From Companilactobacillus allii (GTDB taxonomy: Bacteria > Bacillota > Bacilli > Lactobacillales > Lactobacillaceae): DNA of 64,000 bases. The notes beneath the pieces were generated by a model that did not search any database, was not told the DNA's origin, and worked only from the letters and a program-made list of their open reading frames with translations. The translations under genes and the position numbers were made by a program. The stretch lies in assembly GCF_001971585.1 (NCBI RefSeq), contig NZ_CP019323.1, positions 1,354,053 to 1,418,052 on the forward strand, in the 5' to 3' direction. Positions 1-8,436 of the stretch are shown in pieces (the stretch's first letter is position 1; each line of letters begins with the position of its first letter).

Positions 1-52
1 AATAAACGAAAATAGTATAATATGTTTCAAAATAAAGGGAGATAATGTGTAA

Positions 53-637
53 ATGATGACAGAACATGAGAAATTATTGGCAGGACTAGATTACGATTAT
101 CGTGATCCTGAGTTACAAGGTATGATCGCTCACTGTAAGGAATTGGTCGGTATCATAAATACAACAACTGATTTTAAAAAGAGACAAGAAAGCGTCGATA
201 ACTTATTTGGAGTTTCCGGCAAGGGTCTAACCATCAACGGTCAAATCAGTGCACTGTATGGAGAGCATATTCACGTTGGTGATGATGTGTTCATCAATGG
301 GAATTGTACTTTTCAAGATTCAAATATCATTACATTAGGCAGTCGTGTAGTGATTGCTCCAGATACCAAGTTGTATTGTGGTGAACATGCGATCGATGCA
401 AGTAAGCGCTTTGGAGTACGTGAGGATGGTAGTAAATATCTGATTACTTATACAAAGCCCATAAGTATTGGTGATGATGTATGGATCGGTGGAAACGTCA
501 CGATTATTGGTGGAGTAACCATTGGTAATAACGTTATAGTTGGTGCAGGAGCTGTCGTTACTAAAGATGTTCCTGATAATACTATCGTTGCTGGCGTTCC
601 AGCTAAGGTCATTAGAAGTCTAGAGCCATTGAAATAA
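53..637 (+). CDS. maa: Maltose/galactoside-type O-acetyltransferase
   Basis: This 194-residue protein is a cytoplasmic acetyl-CoA-dependent sugar O-acetyltransferase of the Maa/LacA family. The N-terminal part (about residues 1-55) matches the family's Mac helical domain. The rest is a left-handed beta-helix of hexapeptide repeats, seen as runs such as IGDDVWIGGNVTIIGGVTIG and VGAGAVVTKDVP. The conserved GEHAIDASKR segment carries the likely catalytic histidine. A GGGAG ribosome site lies about 11 bases before the first of two adjacent ATG codons. The natural sugar substrate cannot be told from sequence. The ABM-like gene follows 17 bases later and may be cotranscribed. Confidence 0.88.
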   Translation: MMTEHEKLLAGLDYDYRDPELQGMIAHCKELVGIINTTTDFKKRQESVDNLFGVSGKGLTINGQISALYGEHIHVGDDVFINGNCTFQDSNIITLGSRVVIAPDTKLYCGEHAIDASKRFGVREDGSKYLITYTKPISIGDDVWIGGNVTIIGGVTIGNNVIVGAGAVVTKDVPDNTIVAGVPAKVIRSLEPLK

Positions 638-654
638 TAAGTAGGGAGTAGTTT

Positions 655-1323
655 ATGGAAAAGTTAACACAGGCACCATTATTTCGATTGTTTAATCTAA
701 AAATTGATCCAATCAATCGAACATCTTTTTTAGATGTTGGACAAAATAACTTGATGACATCGATCAAAAATGAAGTCGGTACTTTGGCAATGTACACCGG
801 ACACCTTGATTCTAGTGGTGCAGATAATATTGTTATCGAACTTTATAAAGATCAGCCAAGTTATGAGATTCATGCAAATTCACCACAATTTGCTGCCTTT
901 AAAAAAGTCGCAGGTAAAATTGTCGTTGACCAAAGTGTCACCTCTTTAAATCCACAATTATTACTTGAGAGTACTGAACCCGTTCAAGGTATAAAACAAG
1001 CGGAGTTTGTTCAATTAACTGAATTGACAATAGATGATTCAAGCATAGATAAGTTCAGGATTCTTGTTTCTGAGAAGATGAAGCAAGATAAGTCTAAGTC
1101 TGAAGTTTTAGTTGCCTATGCAGGTAATGATTCGGCGGATTCCACAAAGTGGTATTTATTTGAGATTTATCAAAACAAGTCAGTTTATGATGATTGTCAA
1201 AAAGAAGAATATGTTAAGAAATATAAAGAAGAAACTAAGCAAATGATCAAGCAAACTAAGAATTATACTTTGAATCCAGATACTGTGGTTAATCATGGTG
1301 GATTGGATTTTGAGAATAAGTAA
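655..1323 (+). CDS. ABM-like (antibiotic biosynthesis monooxygenase fold) protein
   Basis: This 222-residue soluble protein appears to hold two ferredoxin-like halves (about residues 1-105 and 110-215). Each has the pattern of small dimeric monooxygenases: an N-terminal strand, a helix, a strand ending in an acidic or aromatic segment (IVIELYKDQPSYEIHANSP; WYLFEIYQNKSVYDDCQKEE), and a helix with basic and acidic residues. Tandem ABM proteins are common in lactobacilli and mostly uncharacterised. A GGGAG site precedes the ATG. I cannot name a substrate, and the family call rests on fold-like patterns alone. Confidence 0.6.
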   Translation: MEKLTQAPLFRLFNLKIDPINRTSFLDVGQNNLMTSIKNEVGTLAMYTGHLDSSGADNIVIELYKDQPSYEIHANSPQFAAFKKVAGKIVVDQSVTSLNPQLLLESTEPVQGIKQAEFVQLTELTIDDSSIDKFRILVSEKMKQDKSKSEVLVAYAGNDSADSTKWYLFEIYQNKSVYDDCQKEEYVKKYKEETKQMIKQTKNYTLNPDTVVNHGGLDFENK

Positions 1324-1326
1324 TAG

Positions 1327-1345
1327 AAGTGTAAAGGTACACGCT
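1327..1345 (+). repeat. 5'-end fragment of the dispersed repeat family (R1')
   Basis: Just after the ABM-like stop codon the sequence resembles the first 20 bases of copy R4 at 42121: both have AGTGT, a short purine-rich stretch, then GGTACACG. It looks like the 5' end of a plus-strand copy whose remainder is lost. It faces the complete minus-strand copy R1. Confidence 0.45.
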
Positions 1346-1376
1346 TAACTTAAATGGCGGGGTTGTGACATAACTA

Positions 1377-1516
1377 TTTTTCTACTCAAACTTGCAGTGA
1401 AAACGCGTGCCAAAACACAATTTTCTCCTTATAAGTCCAAAAAGCCGATATTTACTTACGTAAATGCCGGCTTTTTGAACTTATAAACGAAAACTGAACG
1501 TGTTTTGTCACGCTCT
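1377..1516 (-). repeat. Dispersed nested-stem repeat, copy R1
   Basis: On the minus strand this copy runs from AGAGCGTGACAAAACAC to GTTTGAGTAGAAAAA, downstream of the HAD phosphatase gene. The outer arms (GCGTGCCAAAACAC with GTGTTTTGTCACGC) pair with one mismatch. The inner arms pair as CAAAAAGCCG with CGGCTTTTTG around an ATTTAC-TTAC-GTAAAT apex. It lies between convergent genes and the inner hairpin has a T or A tract on each side, so it could stop transcription in both directions. It aligns along its full length with copy R6 at 50.5 kb. Confidence 0.85.
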
Positions 1517-1531
1517 GGCCATTTTTGTGTT

Positions 1532-2335
1532 CTATTTAATAAAATTCATAATTCCAAAACTAACACCATCTTGTTGATTGGTCTTGGTAATATGAGTAGC
1601 GTATTTTTTAACCTCTTTTGTGGCATTTTCCATGATGATAGATGTTCCAGTCATTTTTAGCATGGGAATATCGTTATGGCCATCGCCAAAGGCTGCCATT
1701 TCTGATTTTTCTAAGTGGTTAAGTTTTTGAATATATGCAATACCAGCTGATTTCTTAGCTTTGTCACTGGTTATTTCTAAGTAATTATTACCGGACTGTT
1801 GAATACTGACCCCGGTTAAGTGCAAGTCGTCTAATGCCTTTATTATAGTAGTCATTTCACTTATTGAATTGGCTATAAACATTATCTTATAGATGTCTTC
1901 ATCGACATTTTTGAAGAATTCGGGGTATTTGACTACCTCTGGTTCATGGAAGGTTAGACTTGTCTCTAGCTTGATTCCAGAATCTATTTTGTCGGTATAC
2001 CATTTCTCATCTGTGTATAAACTCAAACTAATATCTTCAAACTGCTGTCTCATTTGGAGTGTGATGTTCTCGACAACTCTCGAATCCAAAAAGTCCTCAG
2101 ATATCTTATCAATAGAATTTCCATGGCGCTTGTAAATCAAACCACCATTAAAGGCAATTTGGGTGTTGGTCAAACCTAGCACGTCAATCGTATCGAACAT
2201 TTCGATTGGACTTCTTGCCGATACTAGGGTAAATGGGATGTTACAAGACTTGATAGTTTGAATGTTCATATCACTTATAACGCCACGATCATTTAAAAGA
2301 GTTCCATCCATATCAGAAAAAATTTGTTTTATCAC
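1532..2335 (-). CDS. Cof-type HAD-superfamily sugar-phosphatase-like hydrolase
   Basis: This 267-residue HAD hydrolase of the Cof/YidA subfamily probably dephosphorylates sugar or nucleotide phosphates in the cytoplasm. Motif I is FSDMDGTLL, with the nucleophile and acid aspartates at residues 8 and 10. Motif II is the LVSAR segment. A Cof-type C2 cap spans about residues 85-190. Motif IV is FGDGHNDIPML. The gene lies 17 bases after a PTS IIA gene on the same strand, so the two probably form an operon. That would fit handling of phosphosugars, but no sugar can be inferred. Confidence 0.85.
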   Translation of the reverse strand: MIKQIFSDMDGTLLNDRGVISDMNIQTIKSCNIPFTLVSARSPIEMFDTIDVLGLTNTQIAFNGGLIYKRHGNSIDKISEDFLDSRVVENITLQMRQQFEDISLSLYTDEKWYTDKIDSGIKLETSLTFHEPEVVKYPEFFKNVDEDIYKIMFIANSISEMTTIIKALDDLHLTGVSIQQSGNNYLEITSDKAKKSAGIAYIQKLNHLEKSEMAAFGDGHNDIPMLKMTGTSIIMENATKEVKKYATHITKTNQQDGVSFGIMNFIK

Positions 2336-2352
2336 TATATAAATACTCCTAA

Positions 2353-2820
2353 TTAATTAGTTGATTTTTGAGCAATAGAATCTTCAACCAATTGAACCAA
2401 TGTATCGGGGTTATCAAGGTTATTTTGGAATTTATCGACAATATCCTGATTGGTTAGTTCTTCACGAAGATTCTTTACAATATAATGATAATCCTTTTCG
2501 TGACTATTTCTAGGCATAATTAAAGCGATTACAACATTTACTGGCTGATCATCACTGGAATTCCAATTAATATCATCATCAAAGGTCATTATGAATATGT
2601 TCGGTTCGTCAATATCTGAAGAATTAGCATGTGGAATGGCTACCTTACCTCCAAAGGCAGTTGAACCGGCGGCTTCACGTGCTAAAAATCCACTTTTGAT
2701 TTCTTGTTCATTGATTCCTAATTTGTCAGCAATGACTTGAGAAATTGTTGATAGAATTTGAATTTCATTAGCATTTGGTAAATAAATATTTGTAAATACA
2801 TTTTCATTTGTTAGTTTCAT
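2353..2820 (-). CDS. PTS system fructose/mannitol-type EIIA component
   Basis: This 155-residue protein is a stand-alone phosphotransferase IIA domain of the PTS_EIIA_2 (fructose/mannitol/Ntr) family. It takes phosphate from HPr on the histidine in VAIPHANSSD (His64). The FLAREAAGSTAFGG and IFIMTFDDDINW segments fit the family. No IIB or IIC gene is nearby, so it either works with membrane components encoded elsewhere or is regulatory. The HAD phosphatase follows on the same strand. Confidence 0.87.
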   Translation of the reverse strand: MKLTNENVFTNIYLPNANEIQILSTISQVIADKLGINEQEIKSGFLAREAAGSTAFGGKVAIPHANSSDIDEPNIFIMTFDDDINWNSSDDQPVNVVIALIMPRNSHEKDYHYIVKNLREELTNQDIVDKFQNNLDNPDTLVQLVEDSIAQKSTN

Positions 2821-2910
2821 AATAGTACGCTCCTAATCTGTTATTCTTGACTACAACTGGAGTGTAATTGGTAGAACGCGTTCCATGTCAAGGGTAAATA
2901 TTACTTTGTT

Positions 2911-2924
2911 AGTAAACGTTTTCT
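2911..2924. promoter_or_regulatory. Candidate catabolite-responsive element (cre)
   Basis: AGTAAACGTTTTCT matches the CcpA consensus TGWNANCGNTNWCA except at the two outermost positions. It lies in the divergent gap between the PTS IIA gene and histidinol phosphatase. CcpA control of the PTS IIA/HAD pair is the more natural reading. The call is a sequence match only. Confidence 0.45.
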
Positions 2925-2960
2925 GTGATTAAATTGGAGTAATAAATAAGGGGGCATTTT

Positions 2961-3797
2961 ATGTTAATGGATGGACATACGCATACTGAATTTTGCCAAC
3001 ATGGTAGTGGTGAAACAGCCGAAAGGATGGTTTTACGTGCTATTCAATTGGGGATGAAAAAGTATTGTATTACAGAACATGCACCGCTTCCTTCAGATTT
3101 CAAAACGGTATTTGGTGGCAATGTGGACGGTGTTGATACTGGTGCAATGGACTTGGTCGACCTTCCAGCTTATATGAAAGAGATGTCGCGTCTTCAAAAA
3201 AAATATTCTGATGAAATAGAGATCTCAATTGGATTTGAAGTCGATTATCTTGAAGGTTTCGAAGATTATACTAAGGACTTTTTAGACGAATACGGACCAC
3301 AGACACAAGAAAGTATTCTGTCAGTTCATTTTATGCAAGGAAAAGATCAAAAGCAGTGGTGTATTGATTATGATGTGGAAGATTACAAAGAAGGTTTTGA
3401 ACAATTTCTTGATGATCCACAACATGTATTCAGACAGTATTATCAAACTGTTAAGAAGTCTGTGGAGGCTGACCTTGGCGTGTATCGTCCGCAACGAATC
3501 GGACATATGAGTCTGATTAGAAAATTTCAGGATTATTTCAATCTTACCCAGGATTATGATGCCAAAACTATGGCGTTGGTTACTGAGATACTTAATGAAA
3601 TCAAACAACAAAACCGAGAATTAGACTTGAACTTGGCTGGGCTTTATAAGCCATTTTGTAATGATTATTATCCTGGTGCACAAATAACTAAACTCGCAAA
3701 GGAAATGAAGATACCTTTGATATATGGATCAGACGCTCACGATATATTATCAGTTGGACACGGACAACATTTAGTTGCATCTGCAAATTTGTCTTGA
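2961..3797 (+). CDS. hisK: Histidinol-phosphatase, PHP family
   Basis: This 278-residue PHP-domain phosphatase converts L-histidinol phosphate to L-histidinol, the penultimate phase of histidine synthesis. The first PHP motif is MDGHTHTEFCQHGSGE, followed by the metal-binding ITEHAP and GFEVDYLEG segments, and the C-terminal YGSDAHDILSVGHG motif. It replaces the HAD-type phosphatase half found in bifunctional HisB, consistent with the single-domain HisB downstream. It has its own ATG with a GGGGGC site and lies upstream of the T-box, so it is not controlled by that leader. Confidence 0.92.
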   Translation: MLMDGHTHTEFCQHGSGETAERMVLRAIQLGMKKYCITEHAPLPSDFKTVFGGNVDGVDTGAMDLVDLPAYMKEMSRLQKKYSDEIEISIGFEVDYLEGFEDYTKDFLDEYGPQTQESILSVHFMQGKDQKQWCIDYDVEDYKEGFEQFLDDPQHVFRQYYQTVKKSVEADLGVYRPQRIGHMSLIRKFQDYFNLTQDYDAKTMALVTEILNEIKQQNRELDLNLAGLYKPFCNDYYPGAQITKLAKEMKIPLIYGSDAHDILSVGHGQHLVASANLS

Positions 3798-3822
3798 CAG
3801 ATGACGTTAATGCTCCTATTAT
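3794..3822 (+). promoter_or_regulatory. Promoter for the his T-box transcript
   Basis: A perfect -35 box TTGACA (3794-3799) and the -10 box TATTAT (3817-3822) are separated by exactly 17 bases. The -35 overlaps the stop codon of histidinol phosphatase. Transcription would begin about 60 bases before T-box Stem I. Confidence 0.75.
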
Positions 3823-3884
3823 TAATTTTAAATTAAATGATTATTAAAAAAACTAATTTTATTTTAATAATAGTTGTGATTAGG

Positions 3885-4123
3885 AAAAGTAGTCGATAAC
3901 CGCTCTAACAGAGAGTCCTATATGATGAGACAGGATAGAAGTTATTGATGAACACACACCTATGAACTGTAGAACTGAACCAAGTAGGTCCTACCGAGTG
4001 GATTCGTTATCCAAGTTGACTAAGCCAACATGAGGTCTAATTCGTAAGGATTAGATAAAATGAGGTGGAACCGCGTGAAAACGTCCTCTTAGCAAATATT
4101 TTATTTGCTAAGGGGATTTTTTT
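3885..4123 (+). ncRNA. T-box leader of the his operon (His specifier likely)
   Basis: The leader has Stem I features, with GATGAA followed by a CAC triplet at 3953-3955 in the expected specifier position. The T-box sequence TGGAACCGCG follows at 4066-4075. A strong terminator pairs TTAGCAAATA with TATTTGCTAA around a four-base loop and ends in a T run (4083-4123). CAC would read tRNA-His, matching the ten biosynthetic genes downstream. Because the triplets overlap (AAC, CAC, ACA), the specifier is inferred partly from gene function. Uncharged tRNA should favour the antiterminator and let the operon be transcribed. Confidence 0.9.
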
Positions 4124-4158
4124 ATACAATTTTTTAATAAATCAAGGGGGCGTTTTAA

Positions 4159-5301
4159 TTGAAGAATAATTTATTACCATTAGGAACTCGCGATGAGTTT
4201 GGGAGTCGTGCAATTGTGAAACAAAATATCATTACGGTGATCCAACGACATTTTCAATCACGTGGTTTCTCCAAGATTTCAACGCCATTATTAGAAAAAG
4301 AAGAAGTTTTTGATCAATATCAATTGGGTAATTACCAAGTATACCGATTTCTAGATCAAGATGGCGATACCTTAGTTTTGAGACCAGATCTAACACTACC
4401 AATAGCCAGATTCTTGAGCTCAACGAATATACCATTACCACAAAAGTTCTTTTATACAGGAGATATTTTCCGGATCAGTCGCAGGCTTTCAGGTTCATAC
4501 AATGAATTGACCCAAGCCGGCGTTGAATTGATTGGGTATAAGTCGACTAAAGCAGAACTAGAATGCCTAGTTATGATCAATCAATTGAGTATGGAATTAT
4601 TAGATGATGAAGTTGAAATAGAACTAGGATTTGCGGATTTTGCTGAAGCAATCATGCAACAAGTTACTAACGACAAAACGCTTAAGCAACAAATATTACA
4701 AGCCTTATTCGATAAAAAGATCCCAAGATATGAACAATTGATTAAGAGGTTTGAAGATAATCAATTATACGAATTCTTAAGGCAATGGCCGAGATTGTTT
4801 GGTGAACCAGAGTGGATATTTGATAAATTGAATAGCTTTGAGTTGCCTGATTCAATCCAAGAAAAAATCCAGATATTAACAAGTGTCACTGAATGGATCA
4901 AACAGACCATGCCCAAACAAAATGTGTCGATAGATCTAAGCAGTAGGGCCCCACAAGAATATTACACTTGCTTAACTTTTAGAGGCTTTTCGAAGAATGG
5001 TGCAGGATATATTTTCAGTGGTGGCAGATATGACAAGCTATTAGCCAATTTCCAAGATCAAAGTGAGTCCGCAGTTGGTATGGGCATCAATATTGATCTG
5101 ATCACTGATGTGGTACTTGATAAAAACATCAAAACTAATAAAACCTTGATTTATTTTGATAAATCTAAGTGGAATGAAGCAGAAGAAATTTTAAAGAAGA
5201 CTCCAAATGGCATCCTTTCGTTGGCTGATACTAGAGAACAAGCAGTAAGTGAGGCAAAGCAAATGAAGGCTGAGTTATTGGATCTGACGGGGGGGAATTA
5301 A
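4159..5301 (+). CDS. hisZ: ATP phosphoribosyltransferase regulatory subunit HisZ
   Basis: HisZ is a catalytically inactive paralogue of histidyl-tRNA synthetase. It forms a hetero-octamer with short-form HisG, activates it and makes it sensitive to histidine. The 380-residue protein shows class II synthetase-like motifs: LLEKEEVFDQYQL, LVLRPDLTLPIARF and YIFSGGRYDKL. It lacks the anticodon-binding domain of true HisRS. The start is TTG at 4159, preceded by an AAGGGGG ribosome site, as no nearby ATG fits. It is the first gene of the his operon, and hisG follows two bases after its stop. Confidence 0.93.
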   Translation: MKNNLLPLGTRDEFGSRAIVKQNIITVIQRHFQSRGFSKISTPLLEKEEVFDQYQLGNYQVYRFLDQDGDTLVLRPDLTLPIARFLSSTNIPLPQKFFYTGDIFRISRRLSGSYNELTQAGVELIGYKSTKAELECLVMINQLSMELLDDEVEIELGFADFAEAIMQQVTNDKTLKQQILQALFDKKIPRYEQLIKRFEDNQLYEFLRQWPRLFGEPEWIFDKLNSFELPDSIQEKIQILTSVTEWIKQTMPKQNVSIDLSSRAPQEYYTCLTFRGFSKNGAGYIFSGGRYDKLLANFQDQSESAVGMGINIDLITDVVLDKNIKTNKTLIYFDKSKWNEAEEILKKTPNGILSLADTREQAVSEAKQMKAELLDLTGGN

Positions 5302-5303
5302 AA

Positions 5304-5954
5304 ATGTCTGATTCACAAATAAAAATTGCATTGACTAAAGGTCGTGTGGAAGAACAAGTGATACCGCTACTAGAAGCTTCTGGAATAAATTGTGATCAAA
5401 TAAGAAATAAACAGCGTCGATTGATATTTGATTCCAAAACACAACCATATGAATTCATCCTTGCAAAAGGTCCAGATGTTACCACATTTTTGGAACGTGG
5501 GGCAGTGGATATCGGAATTGTTGGTAGTGATATTTTGGTGGAACATCAAAGTACACAATATGAATTATTGGATTTGGAATTAGGCAAATGCCAATTTGTC
5601 TTAGCATCAACAAAAGACTTTGATCCAAATGAACCCAAAAGGAAAATCATTGGAACCAAGTATCCTAATATAACCAAGAAATACTTCGATAAATTAGGAC
5701 AAGATGTGGAAATTATCAAAATTGAAGGTTCAGTTGAATTAGCACCACTAACTGGCCTAGCTGATGCAATCGTTGATATTACAGAAACAGGTACAACTAT
5801 CAAAGAAAATAATCTAGTGATTTATGACTATTTGGACAAAGTTTCAACTAGATTAGTGGTCAATCGAATGGCTCTAAAACAGCATCCCAAAGAGATATAT
5901 GCACTTGTTGATAACTTGAGTTCAACTATTAATAACGAGGAGATAATCAAATGA
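5304..5954 (+). CDS. hisG: ATP phosphoribosyltransferase catalytic subunit, short form
   Basis: HisG joins ATP and PRPP to make phosphoribosyl-ATP, the first and feedback-controlled step of histidine synthesis. At 216 residues it is the short form that lacks the C-terminal regulatory domain and needs HisZ, encoded just upstream. The PRPP-binding stretch ADAIVDITETGTTIKENNL is visible near residue 160. Its end overlaps hisD by four bases (ATGA), implying coupled translation. Confidence 0.95.
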   Translation: MSDSQIKIALTKGRVEEQVIPLLEASGINCDQIRNKQRRLIFDSKTQPYEFILAKGPDVTTFLERGAVDIGIVGSDILVEHQSTQYELLDLELGKCQFVLASTKDFDPNEPKRKIIGTKYPNITKKYFDKLGQDVEIIKIEGSVELAPLTGLADAIVDITETGTTIKENNLVIYDYLDKVSTRLVVNRMALKQHPKEIYALVDNLSSTINNEEIIK

Positions 5955-7237
5955 AAATTTATAAGAAGAATCTATCTGAACTAAAGGAAATCGTGCAAAC
6001 AAAGACACGTCAATTGAATGATCCAAAAATAAGTCAAAGTGTCAGTGAGATCATCGAAAATGTTGTTGAAAATGGTGATACCGCTCTGAAAGAATATGAG
6101 AAGAAGTTTGATAACGTTGATATTTCAACTTTCAAATTAGACCAAAGTGTCATTGATGATGCATATGAAACTCTTGATAAAGATGTTAAGGATGCACTAC
6201 TTTTAGCCAAAAGAAATATTACTAATTTCCATGAAAAGGAAAAGGAGACTGGATTCATTGATTCAGAGCAAAAGGGTGTTTTAAGGGGCCAAAAGTTATT
6301 GCCACTACAAACAGTAGGACTCTACGTTCCCGGTGGTACCGCCGCTTATCCATCAACCATTTTGATGAGTGCTCTACCTGCTAAGATTGCGGGGGTTGAG
6401 AAGGTAATTATTGTGACTCCTCCACAGAAAAATGGTATTAATAAGGCTGTCTTGGCTGCTGCCAAAATTGCAGGAGTAGATTCAATTTACCAAGTTGGTG
6501 GTGCACAAGCTATCGCAGCTTTAGCATTTGGAACGGAGTCGATTCCACGTGTGGATAAGATTGTTGGACCTGGGAATATCTTTGTTGCAACAGCTAAGAA
6601 ACAAGTCTTCGGTCAAGTTGCCATTGATATGGTCGCAGGGCCCTCAGAAATAGGGATAATTGCTGATGAGTCGTCTGATCCTAAGCAAATTGCGGCTGAT
6701 TTATTGTCACAGGCTGAACACGATAAACTTGCTAGACCAATTCTTGTAACAGACAGTGAAACTTTGGCCAAGCAAGTTAGTGAGAATGTGGATAAGCAAT
6801 TGGAAACTTTACCACGAAAAGAGATTGCCAAAAGTTCAGTTAATAACAAGGGGTTCATTGCTGTTGTTGAAGAAATTGATGATATGTTCGAACTTATGAA
6901 CACTGTTGCACCAGAGCACTTGGAGATTCAAGTGGAGAATCCAACGCAATATTTGAACCAGATCAGAAACGCTGGATCGGTCTTCTTAGGTAAGTATGCC
7001 AGTGAACCATTGGGAGATTATGTTGCTGGACCTAACCACATCTTGCCAACTGGTGGTACTGCGAGGTTCTCATCACCATTAGGTGTATATGACTTTGTTA
7101 AACGTACCTCATTTATTCAATACACCAAACCAGCACTAGCAAAAGAAGCTAAAGCAATCACGACTTTGGCCAGAGTCGAAGGTCTAGAAGCACATGCCAG
7201 AGCTATTGAATCAAGATTTGACAAATATTATGAATAA
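5951..7237 (+). CDS. hisD: Histidinol dehydrogenase
   Basis: HisD oxidises histidinol to histidine in two NAD+-dependent steps using a zinc ion. The 428-residue length is standard. Recognisable segments include VGLYVPGGTAAYPSTILM, VDKIVGPGNIFVATAK, MVAGPSEIGIIAD, QAEHD, APEHLEI and YVAGPNHILPTGGTARFSS. The last holds the catalytic region and a zinc ligand. The gene overlaps hisG by four bases and is followed after 15 bases by hisB with its own GAGGAG site. Confidence 0.96.
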   Translation: MKIYKKNLSELKEIVQTKTRQLNDPKISQSVSEIIENVVENGDTALKEYEKKFDNVDISTFKLDQSVIDDAYETLDKDVKDALLLAKRNITNFHEKEKETGFIDSEQKGVLRGQKLLPLQTVGLYVPGGTAAYPSTILMSALPAKIAGVEKVIIVTPPQKNGINKAVLAAAKIAGVDSIYQVGGAQAIAALAFGTESIPRVDKIVGPGNIFVATAKKQVFGQVAIDMVAGPSEIGIIADESSDPKQIAADLLSQAEHDKLARPILVTDSETLAKQVSENVDKQLETLPRKEIAKSSVNNKGFIAVVEEIDDMFELMNTVAPEHLEIQVENPTQYLNQIRNAGSVFLGKYASEPLGDYVAGPNHILPTGGTARFSSPLGVYDFVKRTSFIQYTKPALAKEAKAITTLARVEGLEAHARAIESRFDKYYE

Positions 7238-7252
7238 TGAGGAGTAAAAACT

Positions 7253-7837
7253 ATGAGAACAGCAACGATTGAACGTAAGACAAAAGAAACACAAATAAAA
7301 ATAAGCCTTAATCTAGATGATCAGTCAAAAGTGAAAATCGATACTGGAATCGGCTTTTTGAATCACATGCTGAACCTTTTTGCCAAACACGGTAGATTTG
7401 GTTTGATCGTGGAAGCACACGGAGATTTAGATGTTGATCCACACCACACTACTGAAGATACTGGGATTGTTTTGGGTGAATGTTTCAAAGAGGCTTTGGG
7501 CAACAAAGAAGGAATCGAAAGATACGGTACACAATTTGTGCCAATGGACGAAACACTGGGACAAGTTAGTGTTGATTTGAGCGGTCGCTCATATCTGGTC
7601 TTTGATGCTGAATTAACTAATCCAAGATTGGGTGGATTGGATACAGAAACTGTCGAGGATTTCTTTCAAGCAGTTGCCTTTGCTACAGAGATGAACCTTC
7701 ACGCCAGGATCCTGTATGGTCGAAATACTCACCACAAAGTGGAAAGTCTATTTAAAGCGTTCGGTAGAGCAATGAGAGAGGCTGTAACAATCAATCCTGA
7801 AATCAAAGGCGTTAATTCTACGAAAGGTGTGATTTGA
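7253..7837 (+). CDS. hisB: Imidazoleglycerol-phosphate dehydratase
   Basis: HisB dehydrates imidazole glycerol phosphate to imidazole acetol phosphate with manganese. This 194-residue enzyme is monofunctional: the phosphatase domain of enterobacterial HisB is absent, and that role falls to the PHP phosphatase upstream of the operon. Metal-binding motifs are [29 protein letters not shown] and the C-terminal [16 protein letters not shown]. Its stop codon shares one base with the hisH start (TGATG). Confidence 0.96.
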   Translation: MRTATIERKTKETQIKISLNLDDQSKVKIDTGIGFLNHMLNLFAKHGRFGLIVEAHGDLDVDPHHTTEDTGIVLGECFKEALGNKEGIERYGTQFVPMDETLGQVSVDLSGRSYLVFDAELTNPRLGGLDTETVEDFFQAVAFATEMNLHARILYGRNTHHKVESLFKAFGRAMREAVTINPEIKGVNSTKGVI

Positions 7838-8436
7838 TGTTTTCGATAGTTGATTATGATACTGGTAATACTCGTAATTTAAAAAAGGCATTGGATTATT
7901 TACAAATTGAAAATGAATTAACTGATGATAAAGAAAAGATACTCAAGTCAGATGCTGTGATCCTGCCAGGTGTTGGGGCTTTTGCGGCCGCAATGGCAGA
8001 GCTTGAAAAAAGAGACTTAGTCACTACTTTGCAACAAGTTGCAACAAAAGGCACACCGATATTAGGTATTTGTTTGGGGATGCAATTACTATTTGATAGT
8101 AGTGATGAATATGGAGAACATGTTGGTCTTGGTTTGATACCAGGGAAAGTCATAGCTATTCCTGATGATGTCAAAGTTCCACAGATGGGATGGAATCAAA
8201 ATAAAGCAATTAAAGAAAGCAAATTCGGTTCAATAGATGGTCAATTCACATACTTTGTTCATTCGTATTATGCCAAATGCGATGAGGAAAATATCTTGGC
8301 TGAGGTTGAATATGGTACGTCCATTCCTAGTATTGTCGAGAATAACAATGTATATGGAATGCAATTTCATCCTGAAAAAAGTGGACAAGTTGGTTTAAAA
8401 CTTTTAAAGGAATTTCAAGAGGTGGTGGAATCATGA
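7837..8436 (+). CDS. hisH: Imidazole glycerol phosphate synthase glutaminase subunit
   Basis: HisH is a class I glutamine amidotransferase that supplies ammonia to HisF for ring closure. The nucleophile cysteine is in GICLGMQLLF and the His-Glu pair is in QFHPEKSGQVG. The oxyanion region VILPGVGAF is also present. I start it at the ATG at 7837, overlapping the hisB stop by one base. An upstream in-frame TTG at 7834 lies inside hisB and is less likely. The 199-residue size is normal. Confidence 0.95.
   Translation: MFSIVDYDTGNTRNLKKALDYLQIENELTDDKEKILKSDAVILPGVGAFAAAMAELEKRDLVTTLQQVATKGTPILGICLGMQLLFDSSDEYGEHVGLGLIPGKVIAIPDDVKVPQMGWNQNKAIKESKFGSIDGQFTYFVHSYYAKCDEENILAEVEYGTSIPSIVENNNVYGMQFHPEKSGQVGLKLLKEFQEVVES

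Noticed and set aside
1324-1531. Repeat R1 region as an insertion sequence remnant
   Set aside because: No transposase reading frame, terminal inverted repeats or target duplications are visible; the nested stems fit a small structured repeat better.
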